Below are positions 10,635-19,280 of a stretch of 64,000 nucleotides of DNA, in pieces (position 1 is the first letter of the stretch; each line of letters opens with the position of its first letter). The stretch covers positions 1-64,000 of the forward strand of contig PBWR01000024.1 of assembly GCA_002727315.1 (NCBI GenBank), written 5' to 3'. The translations under genes were made by a program, and so were the position numbers. Origin of the DNA: Alphaproteobacteria bacterium. GTDB taxonomy: Bacteria > Pseudomonadota > Alphaproteobacteria > UBA6615. The notes beneath the pieces are model-generated. The model had not been told where the DNA came from. It made no database searches and worked only from the letters and a program-made list of their open reading frames with translations.

Positions 10635-11537
10635 CTACCTTTGCCGCTCTCGATCCGTCACCCGGTCACGGCCACCCTGGAGGTCTCCAAAATACTTGAA
10701 GAAGTCGCTGTCGGGCGACAGCACCATCGTTGTGCCCTCGGCCGCGAAGGTCTCCTTGTAGGCCTCCAGAGATCTGAAGAACTCAAAGAACTCCGGGTCC
10801 TTGCCGTAAGATTCGCCGAGGATCGCGTTTCGCGTCGCGTCACCGCCACCGCGAAGCGACTGGGCCTCGCGCTGGGCTTCCGCCACGATCTCCACCTGCT
10901 GACGATCCGCCTCGGCGCGAATGCGTCGTGCATTCTCCTCGCCTTCGGCGCGCAGCAGATTGGCCTGTCGCTCACGATCGGTCCGCATCCGCTCATACAC
11001 GGTCTGGGAAACCGCCTCGGGCAGTTCCGACCGGCCGATCCGGATATCGACCACCTCGATTCCGAAGCCCGAGGTCTCGTTCGCCACCCCATCGCGGATC
11101 GATTCCATGATGGTGTTCCGCTTGTCAGACAGCAGGTCCTCGAGGTTCCGCTGAGCGACGAACTCCTTCACCGTCGAGGTCAGGATGTTGCCGAAGCGGT
11201 TTCCGAAAATCTGCTCGTCGCGCACCGTCTGGAAGAACTTGAGCGGATCGGTGATCCGATAGCGGGCAAATGCATCGACCAGAATACGCTTCTGATCGCT
11301 GAGCAGCATTTCCTCGGCTTCCGGATCGACGCTGAGAACCCGTTTGTCATAGGCCACGACGTTCTGGATCAGCGGTACTTTGAAGTGCAGGCCCGGTTCA
11401 CGAACCGTGCGCTTGTGTTCGCCCAGCTGCAGCACCAGGACCTGTTCGGTCTCTCGCACCGTAAACAGGCCGGAATTCAGCAGGATCCCGAGAACGATGA
11501 TGATCCCGCCGATAATCGCTAGTTTCGCGCGGCTCAT
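10635..11537 (-). CDS. hflC: HflC, SPFH-domain modulator of FtsH protease
   Basis: Inner-membrane protein that forms a large periplasmic cage with HflK around FtsH. It has 300 residues: an N-terminal membrane anchor (about 5-25, LAIIGGIIIVLGILL), then an SPFH/band-7 domain, then a helical, charged tail. The stretch RADREVEAQREAQSLRGGGDA is near-canonical for HflC. The ATG overlaps the hflK stop by one base (TAATG), which indicates coupled translation and a fixed stoichiometry. Confidence 0.95.
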   Translation of the reverse strand: MSRAKLAIIGGIIIVLGILLNSGLFTVRETEQVLVLQLGEHKRTVREPGLHFKVPLIQNVVAYDKRVLSVDPEAEEMLLSDQKRILVDAFARYRITDPLKFFQTVRDEQIFGNRFGNILTSTVKEFVAQRNLEDLLSDKRNTIMESIRDGVANETSGFGIEVVDIRIGRSELPEAVSQTVYERMRTDRERQANLLRAEGEENARRIRAEADRQQVEIVAEAQREAQSLRGGGDATRNAILGESYGKDPEFFEFFRSLEAYKETFAAEGTTMVLSPDSDFFKYFGDLQGGRDRVTDRERQR

Positions 11538-12685
11538 TACTGGTCTCCCGAGTTCGCGGTTCGGTTCCGGTTGAGTTCGTTCAGCGGCAGATAAGGCACC
11601 ACGCCCTGTCCGCCCTCTGCGCCTTCGTCGATGATGACCTTGTTGGCACCTTCGAGCACATCGCGCAGGGTCTCGATATAGAGACGCCGGCGGGTAACTT
11701 CCGGAGCCGAGCGATAGGTCTCGAAGATCTGGTCGAAACGTGACGCCTCACCCTGAGCTTCCTTGATGACCCGCTCGCGATAGGCCGCCGCTTCCTCAAG
11801 GATGCCGGCCGCCTCACCACGCGCCGTCGGCACGATCCGGTTTCGGTAGGCTTCAGCCTGGTTCTGCAGACGTTCCTGGTCCTGGCGTGCGCGCTGCACG
11901 TCGTTGAAGGCATCGATGACGGGCGGCGGTGCTTCGGTCTTCTGAAGCTGCACACGCTCGATATTGATGCCCGCGCCATAGCCATCGAGGATGACTTGCA
12001 TCAAGTCACGGGTCTTGATCTGGACCTCCTCACGCGCCGTGGTCAGCAGATCATCGAGCGGCGTCTGGCCGACAACCTCGCGCATCGCGCTTTCCGCAAC
12101 CGCCTTCACCGTTTCTTCCGGTGCCAGGATGTTGAACAGATAGTCCGCGGGATTGGCGATGCGCCACTGCACCGTGAAGTCCACATCGGAAATGTTCTGA
12201 TCACTGGTCAGCATCAGGGATTCGTTCGAGATATCCCGCGAAGTCGACCCGCGGCCGCCGAAGTCCGATGCGTCACGGAATCCGATGTTCAGGCGATTAA
12301 TCTGCGTGACGGGCGGGGTCAGAACCTCGCCGATCGGCGTCGGCCAGCGCCAGCGCAAGCCCGGTTGGGTGATTTCACCGTTCCATTCGCCGAACACCAG
12401 CTCGAGGCCACGCTCGTTTTCCTGCACCCGGTAAAAACCGCTCAGGGCCCAGAGCAGGATCACGATCAAAATGACAATTGCGATCCCGCGTGCACTGCCC
12501 AAGCCACCAGGCATGAACCGGCGAACCCGGTCCTGGCTGCGCCGCAGCATCTCCTCGATGTTGGGCGGTTGGCCACCCATGCCACCGCCTCCACTCGGAG
12601 GCCGCTGTCCGCCCCACGGACCGCCGCCGCCAGCGCCGCCGCCGCCCCAAGGGCCACCGCCGCCTCCTTGACTGTTCCAAGGCAT
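11537..12685 (-). CDS. hflK: HflK, SPFH-domain modulator of FtsH protease
   Basis: Partner of HflC. From the ATG at 12685, which has AAGGAAC upstream, it has 382 residues. The N-terminus is a Gly/Trp/Pro-rich cytoplasmic stretch (repeats of GGGPWGG type), followed by a transmembrane helix near residues 55-75 (IAIVILIVILLWALSGFY), an SPFH domain, and a coiled-coil segment with AEAYRNRIVPTARGEA. The frame is open upstream to 12751, but the family begins with MPWN. mrp is divergent, so the promoter lies in 12686-12866. Confidence 0.95.
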   Translation of the reverse strand: MPWNSQGGGGGPWGGGGAGGGGPWGGQRPPSGGGGMGGQPPNIEEMLRRSQDRVRRFMPGGLGSARGIAIVILIVILLWALSGFYRVQENERGLELVFGEWNGEITQPGLRWRWPTPIGEVLTPPVTQINRLNIGFRDASDFGGRGSTSRDISNESLMLTSDQNISDVDFTVQWRIANPADYLFNILAPEETVKAVAESAMREVVGQTPLDDLLTTAREEVQIKTRDLMQVILDGYGAGINIERVQLQKTEAPPPVIDAFNDVQRARQDQERLQNQAEAYRNRIVPTARGEAAGILEEAAAYRERVIKEAQGEASRFDQIFETYRSAPEVTRRRLYIETLRDVLEGANKVIIDEGAEGGQGVVPYLPLNELNRNRTANSGDQ

Positions 12686-12866
12686 CGCAAGTTCCTTCGC
12701 CTGTCTGCTGACGCTTTTGTTTTTCGGCCGCCCCGGTTGGGAAACGGTCATCGCGCCGGGTTTATAATTCTATCGCTTGGGCTTATATCACACCCCGTCA
12801 TCTGGTGTGATCACCCGCTGGCGACCCGTCCTACCCGATATTGTCCGAAATCCGGAGTTTTCAACC
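12686..12866. promoter_or_regulatory. Divergent intergenic region hflK / mrp
   Basis: The 181 bases between the two start codons must hold promoters for both directions. A perfect TATAAT lies at 12763-12768 on plus, about 100 bases ahead of mrp, but no convincing -35 element sits at 16-18 bases. Confidence 0.4.
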
Positions 12867-13982
12867 ATGGCGGAAGTCTCACAAGAAGATGTTCAGGCAG
12901 CTCTCCGCAAGGTCATCGACCCGGTCAGCGGCGAGGATATCGTGACAAACGGCATGATATCGGGTCTCGTCATAAAGGATCGGAATATCGGGTTCGTCAT
13001 CGAGATCGATCCGGCCGATGCAGAACGCATGGAACCCCTGCGCAAGGCGGCCGAGCGCGCGGTGCTCGCTCTCGAGGGCGTGTCTTCGGTTTCCGCCATT
13101 CTGACCGCCCACAACGAAGCCCCCGCGGAGCGTCCCCCGCAGCCGGAACCCGCACCGCGTGGCAATTCGGCGCCGGAAACCTCGTTGCTGCCCGGTGTCG
13201 AGGCCATCGTCGCCGTGGCCAGCGGCAAGGGGGGTGTCGGCAAATCGACGACAGCGGTGAACATCGCCGTCGCGCTGGCATCGCTCGGCAAGAAGGTCGG
13301 CATCCTGGATGCCGACGTATACGGGCCGTCCCTGCCCCGCATGCTGGGGATCACCGAAAAACCCCAACCGCTCGACGACAAACGGATCGCACCGATGGAG
13401 GCCTGGGGCGTGAAGGCCATGTCGATGGGCTTCATGGTACCCGAGGACACCGCCATGGTCTGGCGCGGCCCCATGGTCATGGGGGCGCTGGAGCAGATGA
13501 TGCGTGAAGTCGACTGGGGGCCGCTGGATGTGCTCATCGTCGACATGCCGCCGGGAACCGGGGATGCCCAGCTGACAATGGCGCAGCGAGTCCCGCTGGC
13601 GGGCGCAGTGATTGTCTCGACCCCCCAAGACATCGCGCTGATCGACACCCGCAAGGGCATGAACATGTTCGCCAAGGTCTACGTGCCGGTGCTGGGCATC
13701 GTGGAAAACATGAGCACCTTCGTGTGCCCGAGATGCGGCGAGCGCACCGACATCTTCGGGCATGGCGGTGCGCGCGAGGAAGCTTCCAAACTCGCCTGTG
13801 ATTTTCTCGGCGAGATCCCCCTCGACGTGTCCATCCGCGTGACCTCCGATGCCGGTCAGCCGATCACAGCGAGCGAACCCGAGGGTCCCCATGCCGAGGC
13901 TTATCGGCAAATCGCAGCCGCGCTTCTGGAAAAAATGTCGGGAGGGCAGTCCCGGCCCGCCCCCGGGATCGCCATGGAATAG
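12867..13982 (+). CDS. mrp: Mrp/ApbC-type iron-sulfur cluster carrier ATPase
   Basis: P-loop ATPase that carries and transfers iron-sulfur clusters to apoproteins. The 371 residues begin with a MIP18/DUF59 domain (about 1-90), then a Pro-rich linker, then the ParA/NBP35-like domain with the deviant Walker A GKGGVGKST at residues 120-128. The cluster-binding pair C287-P-R-C290 is present. The ATG at 12867 has GGAG upstream; the frame extends further up without family resemblance. It is divergent from hflK, and no cotranscribed neighbour follows closely. Confidence 0.95.
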   Translation: MAEVSQEDVQAALRKVIDPVSGEDIVTNGMISGLVIKDRNIGFVIEIDPADAERMEPLRKAAERAVLALEGVSSVSAILTAHNEAPAERPPQPEPAPRGNSAPETSLLPGVEAIVAVASGKGGVGKSTTAVNIAVALASLGKKVGILDADVYGPSLPRMLGITEKPQPLDDKRIAPMEAWGVKAMSMGFMVPEDTAMVWRGPMVMGALEQMMREVDWGPLDVLIVDMPPGTGDAQLTMAQRVPLAGAVIVSTPQDIALIDTRKGMNMFAKVYVPVLGIVENMSTFVCPRCGERTDIFGHGGAREEASKLACDFLGEIPLDVSIRVTSDAGQPITASEPEGPHAEAYRQIAAALLEKMSGGQSRPAPGIAME

Positions 13983-14334
13983 GGCGACCCGCCGGCGCCG
14001 CGCACACCATGACACCAACCCGGCCGACGGTCGCGCATAGTTGAACACTCGACACGGCTTCGTGCGTTGTTGATTCCCCGCGGGAACACCAGTTTGAGGG
14101 CAGAAGCGGGCAATCGACTCCGTCCGGATCGCTAAACCGCCGGGCCGGAACTGGCCTTGCCCCGCAGGCCGCCGGTCTCCTTGCCCCCAAATGACCCGCA
14201 CCAAATGGCCTCCGGTCCGGCGGTTTTCATCCCCCCGCAAAACGACTGGAGATTCTTCGCCCGGCAAGGAATGATTCCGGCGCCCCTTGTGTTAACGACG
14301 AAAGACAGCAACCGAACCCACGGAGGGTCTCCAA
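13983..14334. other. Intergenic region, no gene seen
   Basis: 352 bases between mrp and the YHS gene. No convincing ORF or RNA is seen. A 10-bp inverted repeat, AAACCGCCGG (14134-14143) and CCGGCGGTTT (14217-14226), is followed by TTCAT and could mark the end of the mrp transcript, but the arms are 73 bases apart. Confidence 0.4.
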
Positions 14335-14715
14335 ATGCGCATTGCAATCAGCGTGGCCACGTTCCTTTTCATCGCTTTCGTTTCGGCGGGTCCGGCGCTG
14401 GCCGTCGACCCGGTGTTCAACACCGGGGGCAAGGCCATTCGCGGCTATGATCCGGTCGCTTACTTCACCGAAGAGAAAGCGGTGAAGGGCAAGTCCGAGC
14501 ACAGCTTCACCTTTCAGGGTGCGATCTGGCAGTTCTCGTCAGCCGCCAACCAGGAACTGTTTGCCGCGAACCCCGAGAAGTATGCGCCGCAATATGGCGG
14601 TTACTGCGCCTGGGCGGTCGTCAACAACTACACCGCCAGCATCGACCCCGATGCCTGGTCGATCTGCGACGGCAAGCTTTATCTGAACTACTCGAAGCTG
14701 GTGCGCGCGCGCTGA
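14335..14715 (+). CDS. Secreted YHS-domain protein
   Basis: 126-residue exported protein. A cleavable signal peptide is clear (residues 1-23, ending SAGPALA), and the mature part has the YHS pattern GYDPVAYFTE, then FQGAIWQFSSAANQELFAANPEKYAPQYGGYCAWAV. YHS domains are thought to bind metal; this secreted single-domain form is common in proteobacteria but its role is not established. GGAGGGT precedes the ATG at good spacing. It is monocistronic, facing folA, which is convergent. Confidence 0.88.
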   Translation: MRIAISVATFLFIAFVSAGPALAVDPVFNTGGKAIRGYDPVAYFTEEKAVKGKSEHSFTFQGAIWQFSSAANQELFAANPEKYAPQYGGYCAWAVVNNYTASIDPDAWSICDGKLYLNYSKLVRAR

Positions 14716-14780
14716 GCTTTGGACAAGTCCGGAAACATTGCCAGCGCCGACCGCAACTGGCCGGGAATGCACGACGGCAG

Positions 14781-15260
14781 CTAGCGCTCCAGCACGACGA
14801 AGCTGAAGGCGGGTGTCTCGCCTTCGGCGGCATGGTCCTGACGCGACGTCTCCTTCCAGACATCCCGATCGAGTTCGGGAAAGGTCACGTCGCCGTCGGG
14901 CGCTGCGTGCACCCGGGTGAGATAGATTCGGTTCGCACGCGCCAGCGCCAGCGCATAAATCTGCGCCCCGCCGATCACCATCGCCTCATCGGCATCGCCG
15001 GCCGCGTCCAGGGCCGCATCGAGATCGTCCACAACGACAGTGTCGTCCGCGGCGAAGTCCGGATTGCGGGTGATCACGATGTTGGTCCGGCCGGGCAGCG
15101 TGCGCCCTATGGACTGGTAAGTCTTGCGGCCCATCACGATGGGTTTTCCCATCGTGATGTCCTTGAAAAACTTGAGATCGGCCGGAATCCGCCAGGGCAG
15201 ATCGCCGTCGCGGCCGATCACGCCGTTTTCCGCCACCGCGACGATCAGTGAGATGCGCAC
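14781..15260 (-). CDS. folA: Dihydrofolate reductase
   Basis: Reduces dihydrofolate to tetrahydrofolate with NADPH. The 159-residue product begins at a GTG (15260) four bases after the thyA stop; no ATG gives a family-length protein. The acidic active-site residue is Asp28 in LPWRIPADLKFF, and MGRKTYQSIG and VIGGAQIYALAL mark the NADPH-binding regions. Directly downstream of thyA, whose product generates its substrate, it forms the usual thyA-folA pair. Confidence 0.95.
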   Translation of the reverse strand: MRISLIVAVAENGVIGRDGDLPWRIPADLKFFKDITMGKPIVMGRKTYQSIGRTLPGRTNIVITRNPDFAADDTVVVDDLDAALDAAGDADEAMVIGGAQIYALALARANRIYLTRVHAAPDGDVTFPELDRDVWKETSRQDHAAEGETPAFSFVVLER

Positions 15261-15264
15261 GAAC

Positions 15265-16059
15265 TCAGACCGCGACCGTCGCCGGGATGTGCGGGTGGAA
15301 CCGGTAACCGTCGAGGGTGAAGTCCTCATAGGTGAACGCGGACAGGTCATCGATGTCCGGGTTCAGGGTCATCTGCGGCAACGGATAGGGATCACGGGCC
15401 AACTGGGCATCGGCCTGCTCCAGATGGTTCAGATAGAGGTGCGCATCGCCGAATGTGTGGATGAACTCGCCCGGTTCGAGGCCCGTGACCTGGGCGATCA
15501 TCATGGTGATCAGCGCATAGGATGCGATATTGAACGGAACGCCCAGAAATATGTCCGCGCTGCGCTGGTACAGCTGGCAGGAAAGCTTCCCGTCCCCCAC
15601 GTAGAACTGAAACAGGCAATGGCACGGCGGCAACGCCATGGTATCGACATCGGCGACGTTCCAAGCGCTGACAATCAGGCGGCGCGAGTCCGGCCGATTC
15701 CGGATTTGATCCAGGAGCCGTTCGATCTGGTCGATCTTGCTGCCGTCCGGCGTTGGCCATGAACGCCATTGATGACCGTAGACCGGACCCAGATCACCGT
15801 CGGCATCGGCCCATTCATCCCAGATCGAGACTCCGTTCTCGTTCAGATACTTAATGTTCGTGTCGCCACGCAGGAACCACAACAGTTCGTAGATCACCGA
15901 CTTCAGGTGAATCTTCTTGGTGGTGGCGAGCGGAAATCCGTCTGATAGATCGAAGCGCATCTGGTGGCCGAACACCGACAGCGTGCCGGTGCCGGTCCGG
16001 TCCGTTCGCTCGTGCCCATTCTCGCGGACGTGGCGCATCAGATCGAGGTATTGCTGCAT
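15265..16059 (-). CDS. thyA: Thymidylate synthase
   Basis: Methylates dUMP to dTMP with methylenetetrahydrofolate. From the ATG at 16059 it has 264 residues, the same length as the E. coli enzyme. The catalytic Cys lies in [12 protein letters not shown], and [33 protein letters not shown] and the dUMP-binding HIYLN-like ([11 protein letters not shown]) stretches are conserved. The frame is open up to 16290, but that extension runs antisense through the tmRNA acceptor piece, so it is not coding. Confidence 0.97.
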   Translation of the reverse strand: MQQYLDLMRHVRENGHERTDRTGTGTLSVFGHQMRFDLSDGFPLATTKKIHLKSVIYELLWFLRGDTNIKYLNENGVSIWDEWADADGDLGPVYGHQWRSWPTPDGSKIDQIERLLDQIRNRPDSRRLIVSAWNVADVDTMALPPCHCLFQFYVGDGKLSCQLYQRSADIFLGVPFNIASYALITMMIAQVTGLEPGEFIHTFGDAHLYLNHLEQADAQLARDPYPLPQMTLNPDIDDLSAFTYEDFTLDGYRFHPHIPATVAV

Positions 16060-16193
16060 TGTTTGCTCGGTTCTTGCGTGGCGGCGACCGGCCAAACCTA
16101 ATCCGCGACGCGATTCGAAGGTATCGGGGCAGCCCTGTGGAAAGGCAGTCCAACGGGGATAACCTGCCCGCTCTTTCGGATTCGACCGTCTGA

Positions 16194-16207
16194 CCCTATA
16201 TATAGGG
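16194..16207 (+). promoter_or_regulatory. Palindromic -10-like element of ssrA
   Basis: CCCTATATATAGGG is a perfect 14-bp palindrome containing TATATA, just ahead of the tmRNA acceptor piece and about 135 bases from the divergent thyA start. The placement fits a -10 region, though no clear -35 is seen. Confidence 0.35.
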
Positions 16208-16525
16208 CGTCGGGTTCGCCCGACTATGACGATAAACGTTTTTCGCAATAAACGTTCGGACCCGGGGGCAGTACCCGGCGCCTCCACCAATTATTCCCGG
16301 ATTATCACGGCTTCAGTCGCGGACGGAACGGGGGCGAAACAGGATCGACGGGCGCGTAAAGGTTGAACTTTCGTCCGGCATGGTACCACCGACATCGGGC
16401 CATATTCACAGGTGCCAACGATAATGTTGAGCCCTTCGCTGTTGCCGCTTAATAACCGGTAATAAGCGCGGTTCGGGGGGCACCGGGCAACAGAAGCCCC
16501 CCACTTCACTTCGGCCCGACGCAGC
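16205..16525 (+). ncRNA. ssrA: Transfer-messenger RNA, circularly permuted two-piece form
   Basis: Rescues stalled ribosomes and adds a degradation tag. The acceptor piece (about 16205-16289) ends in an encoded CCA and has a T-arm CCGGG/CCCGG. After a spacer of 40 bases the coding piece begins at 16330 with GGGGGCG, which pairs with CGCCTCC next to the CCA to form the 7-bp acceptor stem (one G-U). The usual GATCGACGGG follows. The tag frame at 16414-16452 encodes ANDNVEPFAVAA and ends in TAA. GGGGGGC (16475-16481) and GCCCCCC (16496-16502) form a late stem. CCCGACGC (16515-16522) matches GCGTCGGG (16207-16214), a helix joining the two pieces. Both outer ends are approximate. Split permuted ssrA is typical of alphaproteobacteria. 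Confidence 0.93.
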
Positions 16526-16645
16526 CAAATGGCACATTGGGGACAATCTCCTTGGGCCGAGGCGTTGCGCTTCGCAATACTGTACCCAATATTCACCTCT
16601 CCAACCGTTGACCTGCGCCTCCGGGCGCGCTTCCATCGCGACGAT

Positions 16646-17173
16646 ATGACCGACGACCAGATGAATTACGACTATATGGTGGAAACGGCGCTTCGCGGCG
16701 TCGTTCGCGAAGCCTTGCTCAAGGTCTCCAGCGACGGACTGCCCGGCGAGCATCATTTCTACCTGACGTTCCGCACCCAGGCGCCGGGGGTCTCGATCCC
16801 GGATTATCTTCAGGACCAGTATCCCGAAGAGATGACCATCGTCATGCAACATCAGTTCTGGGACCTTGTCGTCGAGGACAGCTATTTCTCGATCACTCTC
16901 AGCTTCAAGAACCGGCCCGCGGAGTTGCGCATCCCCTATTCCGCGCTGTCCGCCTTCGTTGACCCTTCGGTCAAGTTCGGGCTGCAGTTCAACCTGGAGA
17001 CCGGCGGCGGTATGATGGTGCCGGCCGTCCGCTCCGAAGGCGAGCTCGCCCCCGTCCCCGACAACGCGGCCACGCCCGAGACCGACGAGCCGGCCGCAGA
17101 GCCGGAGACCGACGCCGGCGACGACAGCAACACCGCCGACGTCGTCAACCTCGACCAGTTCCGCAAGAAGTAG
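16646..17173 (+). CDS. sspB: SspB, ClpXP adaptor for ssrA-tagged proteins (alpha type)
   Basis: Binds the ssrA tag and delivers tagged proteins to ClpXP. The 175-residue product has the SspB core at residues about 10-120 (VETALRGVVREAL, HHFYLTFRT, PGVSIPDYL, EEMTIVMQHQFWDL), then an acidic disordered linker and a C-terminal DVVNLDQFRKK that resembles the ClpX-binding tail. The ATG at 16646 starts MTDDQMNYDYM; a second ATG follows six codons later. The gene lies just downstream of ssrA, about 120 bases from its end, on the same strand. Confidence 0.93.
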   Translation: MTDDQMNYDYMVETALRGVVREALLKVSSDGLPGEHHFYLTFRTQAPGVSIPDYLQDQYPEEMTIVMQHQFWDLVVEDSYFSITLSFKNRPAELRIPYSALSAFVDPSVKFGLQFNLETGGGMMVPAVRSEGELAPVPDNAATPETDEPAAEPETDAGDDSNTADVVNLDQFRKK

Positions 17174-17191
17174 TCCCGACACCCCGATCAC

Positions 17192-17572
17192 ATGGCACAG
17201 CACAACGAGTTCGCCGAGCACGCGCACGACATGCTGGCGGCGGTTGGTGCGCCTTTTGATAGCGGCACACATCTGCGCCGGATGTGCGGCGGTCAAGGCA
17301 TCTTCTGCGATGGCGTGATGTTCGCGCTGATCGCCGACGACATGCTCTACATGAAGGTCGACGCAGAGACGAAACAGGACTTCCTCGACGCCGGAGGCCT
17401 GCCCTTTACCTATGAGAGGTCCGGCAAGCCGCGCGAAATGTCCTATGTCAGCCTGCCCGACGATGCGAACGAGGATGTCGATGCCCTGCGGCCCTGGGCG
17501 CACAAGGCGCTGGCTGTCACCAACCGGGCCCAGGCCCGGAAACCCGCACGCAAGGAATCCAGGAAACGCTGA
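17192..17572 (+). CDS. TfoX N-terminal domain protein
   Basis: Small 126-residue cytosolic protein. The pattern RRMCGGQGIFCDGVMFALIADDMLYMKVD at residues about 29-57 is the TfoX-N signature, with the common Phe replaced by Cys in RRMCGG. The TfoX C-terminal domain is absent, as in most free-standing members. TfoX is named from competence regulation in gammaproteobacteria; that role should not be assumed here. The C-terminus is Lys/Arg-rich. It starts 18 bases after sspB and may be cotranscribed. Confidence 0.85.
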   Translation: MAQHNEFAEHAHDMLAAVGAPFDSGTHLRRMCGGQGIFCDGVMFALIADDMLYMKVDAETKQDFLDAGGLPFTYERSGKPREMSYVSLPDDANEDVDALRPWAHKALAVTNRAQARKPARKESRKR

Positions 17573-17643
17573 AACACAATCGGCGTTTGGACTTTACCTA
17601 TGGGCAGCGGCGACGATAATGCGCGCCGACACCGGAGGAAGTG

Positions 17644-19038
17644 ATGACGAACAAGACGCGTACCGAAAGCGACACGATGGGCCAGGTGGAAGTCCCCGCC
17701 GACAAGTACTGGGGCGCCCAGACACAGCGAAGCATCGAGAATTTCCCGATCGGCGATGATCATATGCCGACATCGCTCGTGCGTGCCCTGGGAATCCAGA
17801 AGCAGGCCGCGGCGAAGGCCAATCTCGCGCTCGGAACGCTGGAGCCCGAAGTCGGAAACGCCATCGTCGAGGCCGCGCAGGAAGTGATCGACGGCAAGTT
17901 CGACGACAATTTCCCGCTCGTCGTCTGGCAGACCGGTTCGGGCACACAGTCGAACATGAATGCCAACGAGGTGATCGCGAACCGGGCGAACGAGATCCTG
18001 GGCGGCAAGCCGGGTGACAAATCCCCGGTGCATCCCAACGACCACGTCAATCGCAGCCAGTCCTCCAACGACACCTTTCCGGCCGCCATGCATATTGCCG
18101 CGGCCATCGAATTCGAAGACCGGCTGATCCCCGGCCTGACGCACCTGAAGGATGCGCTGGCGGGCAAGTCGAAGGAATTCAACGACATCATCAAGATCGG
18201 CCGCACGCACACCCAGGATGCGACCCCGCTGACGCTCGGCCAGGAATTTTCGGGCTACACGGCCCAGATGGAATCCCTGATCGCAGGCGTCGAGCGATCC
18301 CTTCCCGAATTGCTGCAGCTGGCCCAGGGCGGCACGGCCGTCGGCACCGGCCTGAACGCACCGGTCGGTTTTGCCGAGAAGTTCGCCGAGGAGGTTGCCG
18401 CCATCACCGGCAAGCCTTTCGTGACCATGCCCAACAAGTTTGCCGGCCTGGCCGCCCATGACGCAATGATCGCTGCGTCCGGCGCCCTCAATGTCGGGGC
18501 GGCGGCGGCCATGAAGATCGCCAACGATATTCGGTTCCTGGGCTCCGGGCCGCGCAGCGGTATCGGCGAACTGGCCCTGCCGGCAAACGAGCCGGGATCC
18601 TCGATCATGCCGGGCAAGATCAACCCCACCCAGTGCGAGGCGCTGACGATGGTCGCGGCCGAGGTGATGGGCAACCATGTGGCGGTCACCGTTGCGGGCA
18701 GCAACGGTCATTTCGAGCTGAATGTGTTCAAGCCGGTGATCATCTTCAATGTGTTGCGTTCGGCACGCCTTCTGGGCGATGCGTGCCGCAGCTTCACCGA
18801 TCGCTGTGTGGTCGGGATCGAGGCCAACCATGGGCGGATCGGCGAATTGATGGCCCAATCCCTGATGCTGGTGACCGCGCTCAACCCGCATATCGGGTAC
18901 GATAATGCCGCGTCGGTTGCAAAAAAGGCTTTTGCAGACGGGAGCACCCTAAAAGACGCTGCAATTGAGTTGGGCCTCCTCACCGCCGAGCAGTATGATG
19001 CGTGGGTCAAACCGGAGAACATGATCAAGCCATCATGA
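17644..19038 (+). CDS. fumC: Fumarate hydratase, class II
   Basis: Interconverts fumarate and malate in the TCA cycle without an iron-sulfur cluster. 464 residues, normal length. Family motifs include [12 protein letters not shown] at the start, [26 protein letters not shown] and the fumarase/aspartase signature [13 protein letters not shown], whose mobile-loop Ser is near residue 319. GGAGGAAGTG precedes the ATG at 17644, better placed than the GTG at 17641. The stop overlaps the start of a ribbon-helix-helix gene. Confidence 0.97.
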   Translation: MTNKTRTESDTMGQVEVPADKYWGAQTQRSIENFPIGDDHMPTSLVRALGIQKQAAAKANLALGTLEPEVGNAIVEAAQEVIDGKFDDNFPLVVWQTGSGTQSNMNANEVIANRANEILGGKPGDKSPVHPNDHVNRSQSSNDTFPAAMHIAAAIEFEDRLIPGLTHLKDALAGKSKEFNDIIKIGRTHTQDATPLTLGQEFSGYTAQMESLIAGVERSLPELLQLAQGGTAVGTGLNAPVGFAEKFAEEVAAITGKPFVTMPNKFAGLAAHDAMIAASGALNVGAAAAMKIANDIRFLGSGPRSGIGELALPANEPGSSIMPGKINPTQCEALTMVAAEVMGNHVAVTVAGSNGHFELNVFKPVIIFNVLRSARLLGDACRSFTDRCVVGIEANHGRIGELMAQSLMLVTALNPHIGYDNAASVAKKAFADGSTLKDAAIELGLLTAEQYDAWVKPENMIKPS

Positions 19039-19274
19039 TGCGTGACGTAATGGAAACACTGCCGCGACAGTCGGCGAACAAGAAGCGATCCGTCGTGGTG
19101 GCCGGCCACCGCACGAGTGTTTCGCTGGAGAACGTGTTCTGGGACCATCTGCGCAAGGTCGCGAAGACCAGGCGCATGTCGGTGAACGAACTGGTGACCG
19201 CGATCGATCGGGACCGGGACGGCAGCCTGTCGAGCGCGATCCGCGTGTTTGTCCTCGACGATCTGCGAAAGTAG
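19035..19274 (+). CDS. Ribbon-helix-helix domain protein (RHH_4 type)
   Basis: 79-residue protein. The core [29 protein letters not shown] followed by [17 protein letters not shown] and [15 protein letters not shown] matches the RHH_4 family of small putative DNA-binding or ribbon-helix-helix proteins frequent in alphaproteobacteria. The start ATG overlaps the fumC stop (ATGA), implying coupled translation. Six bases separate its end from the convergent AsmA gene. Its target is unknown. Confidence 0.8.
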   Translation: MMRDVMETLPRQSANKKRSVVVAGHRTSVSLENVFWDHLRKVAKTRRMSVNELVTAIDRDRDGSLSSAIRVFVLDDLRK

Positions 19275-19280
19275 ACGGCC

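Noticed and set aside
16060-16290. N-terminal extension of thyA
   Set aside because: It runs antisense through the tmRNA acceptor piece and the ATG at 16059 gives the exact family length.
16406-17503. 365-codon minus-strand frame over ssrA, sspB and the TfoX-N gene
   Set aside because: It is antisense to three recognised genes and shows no family features.
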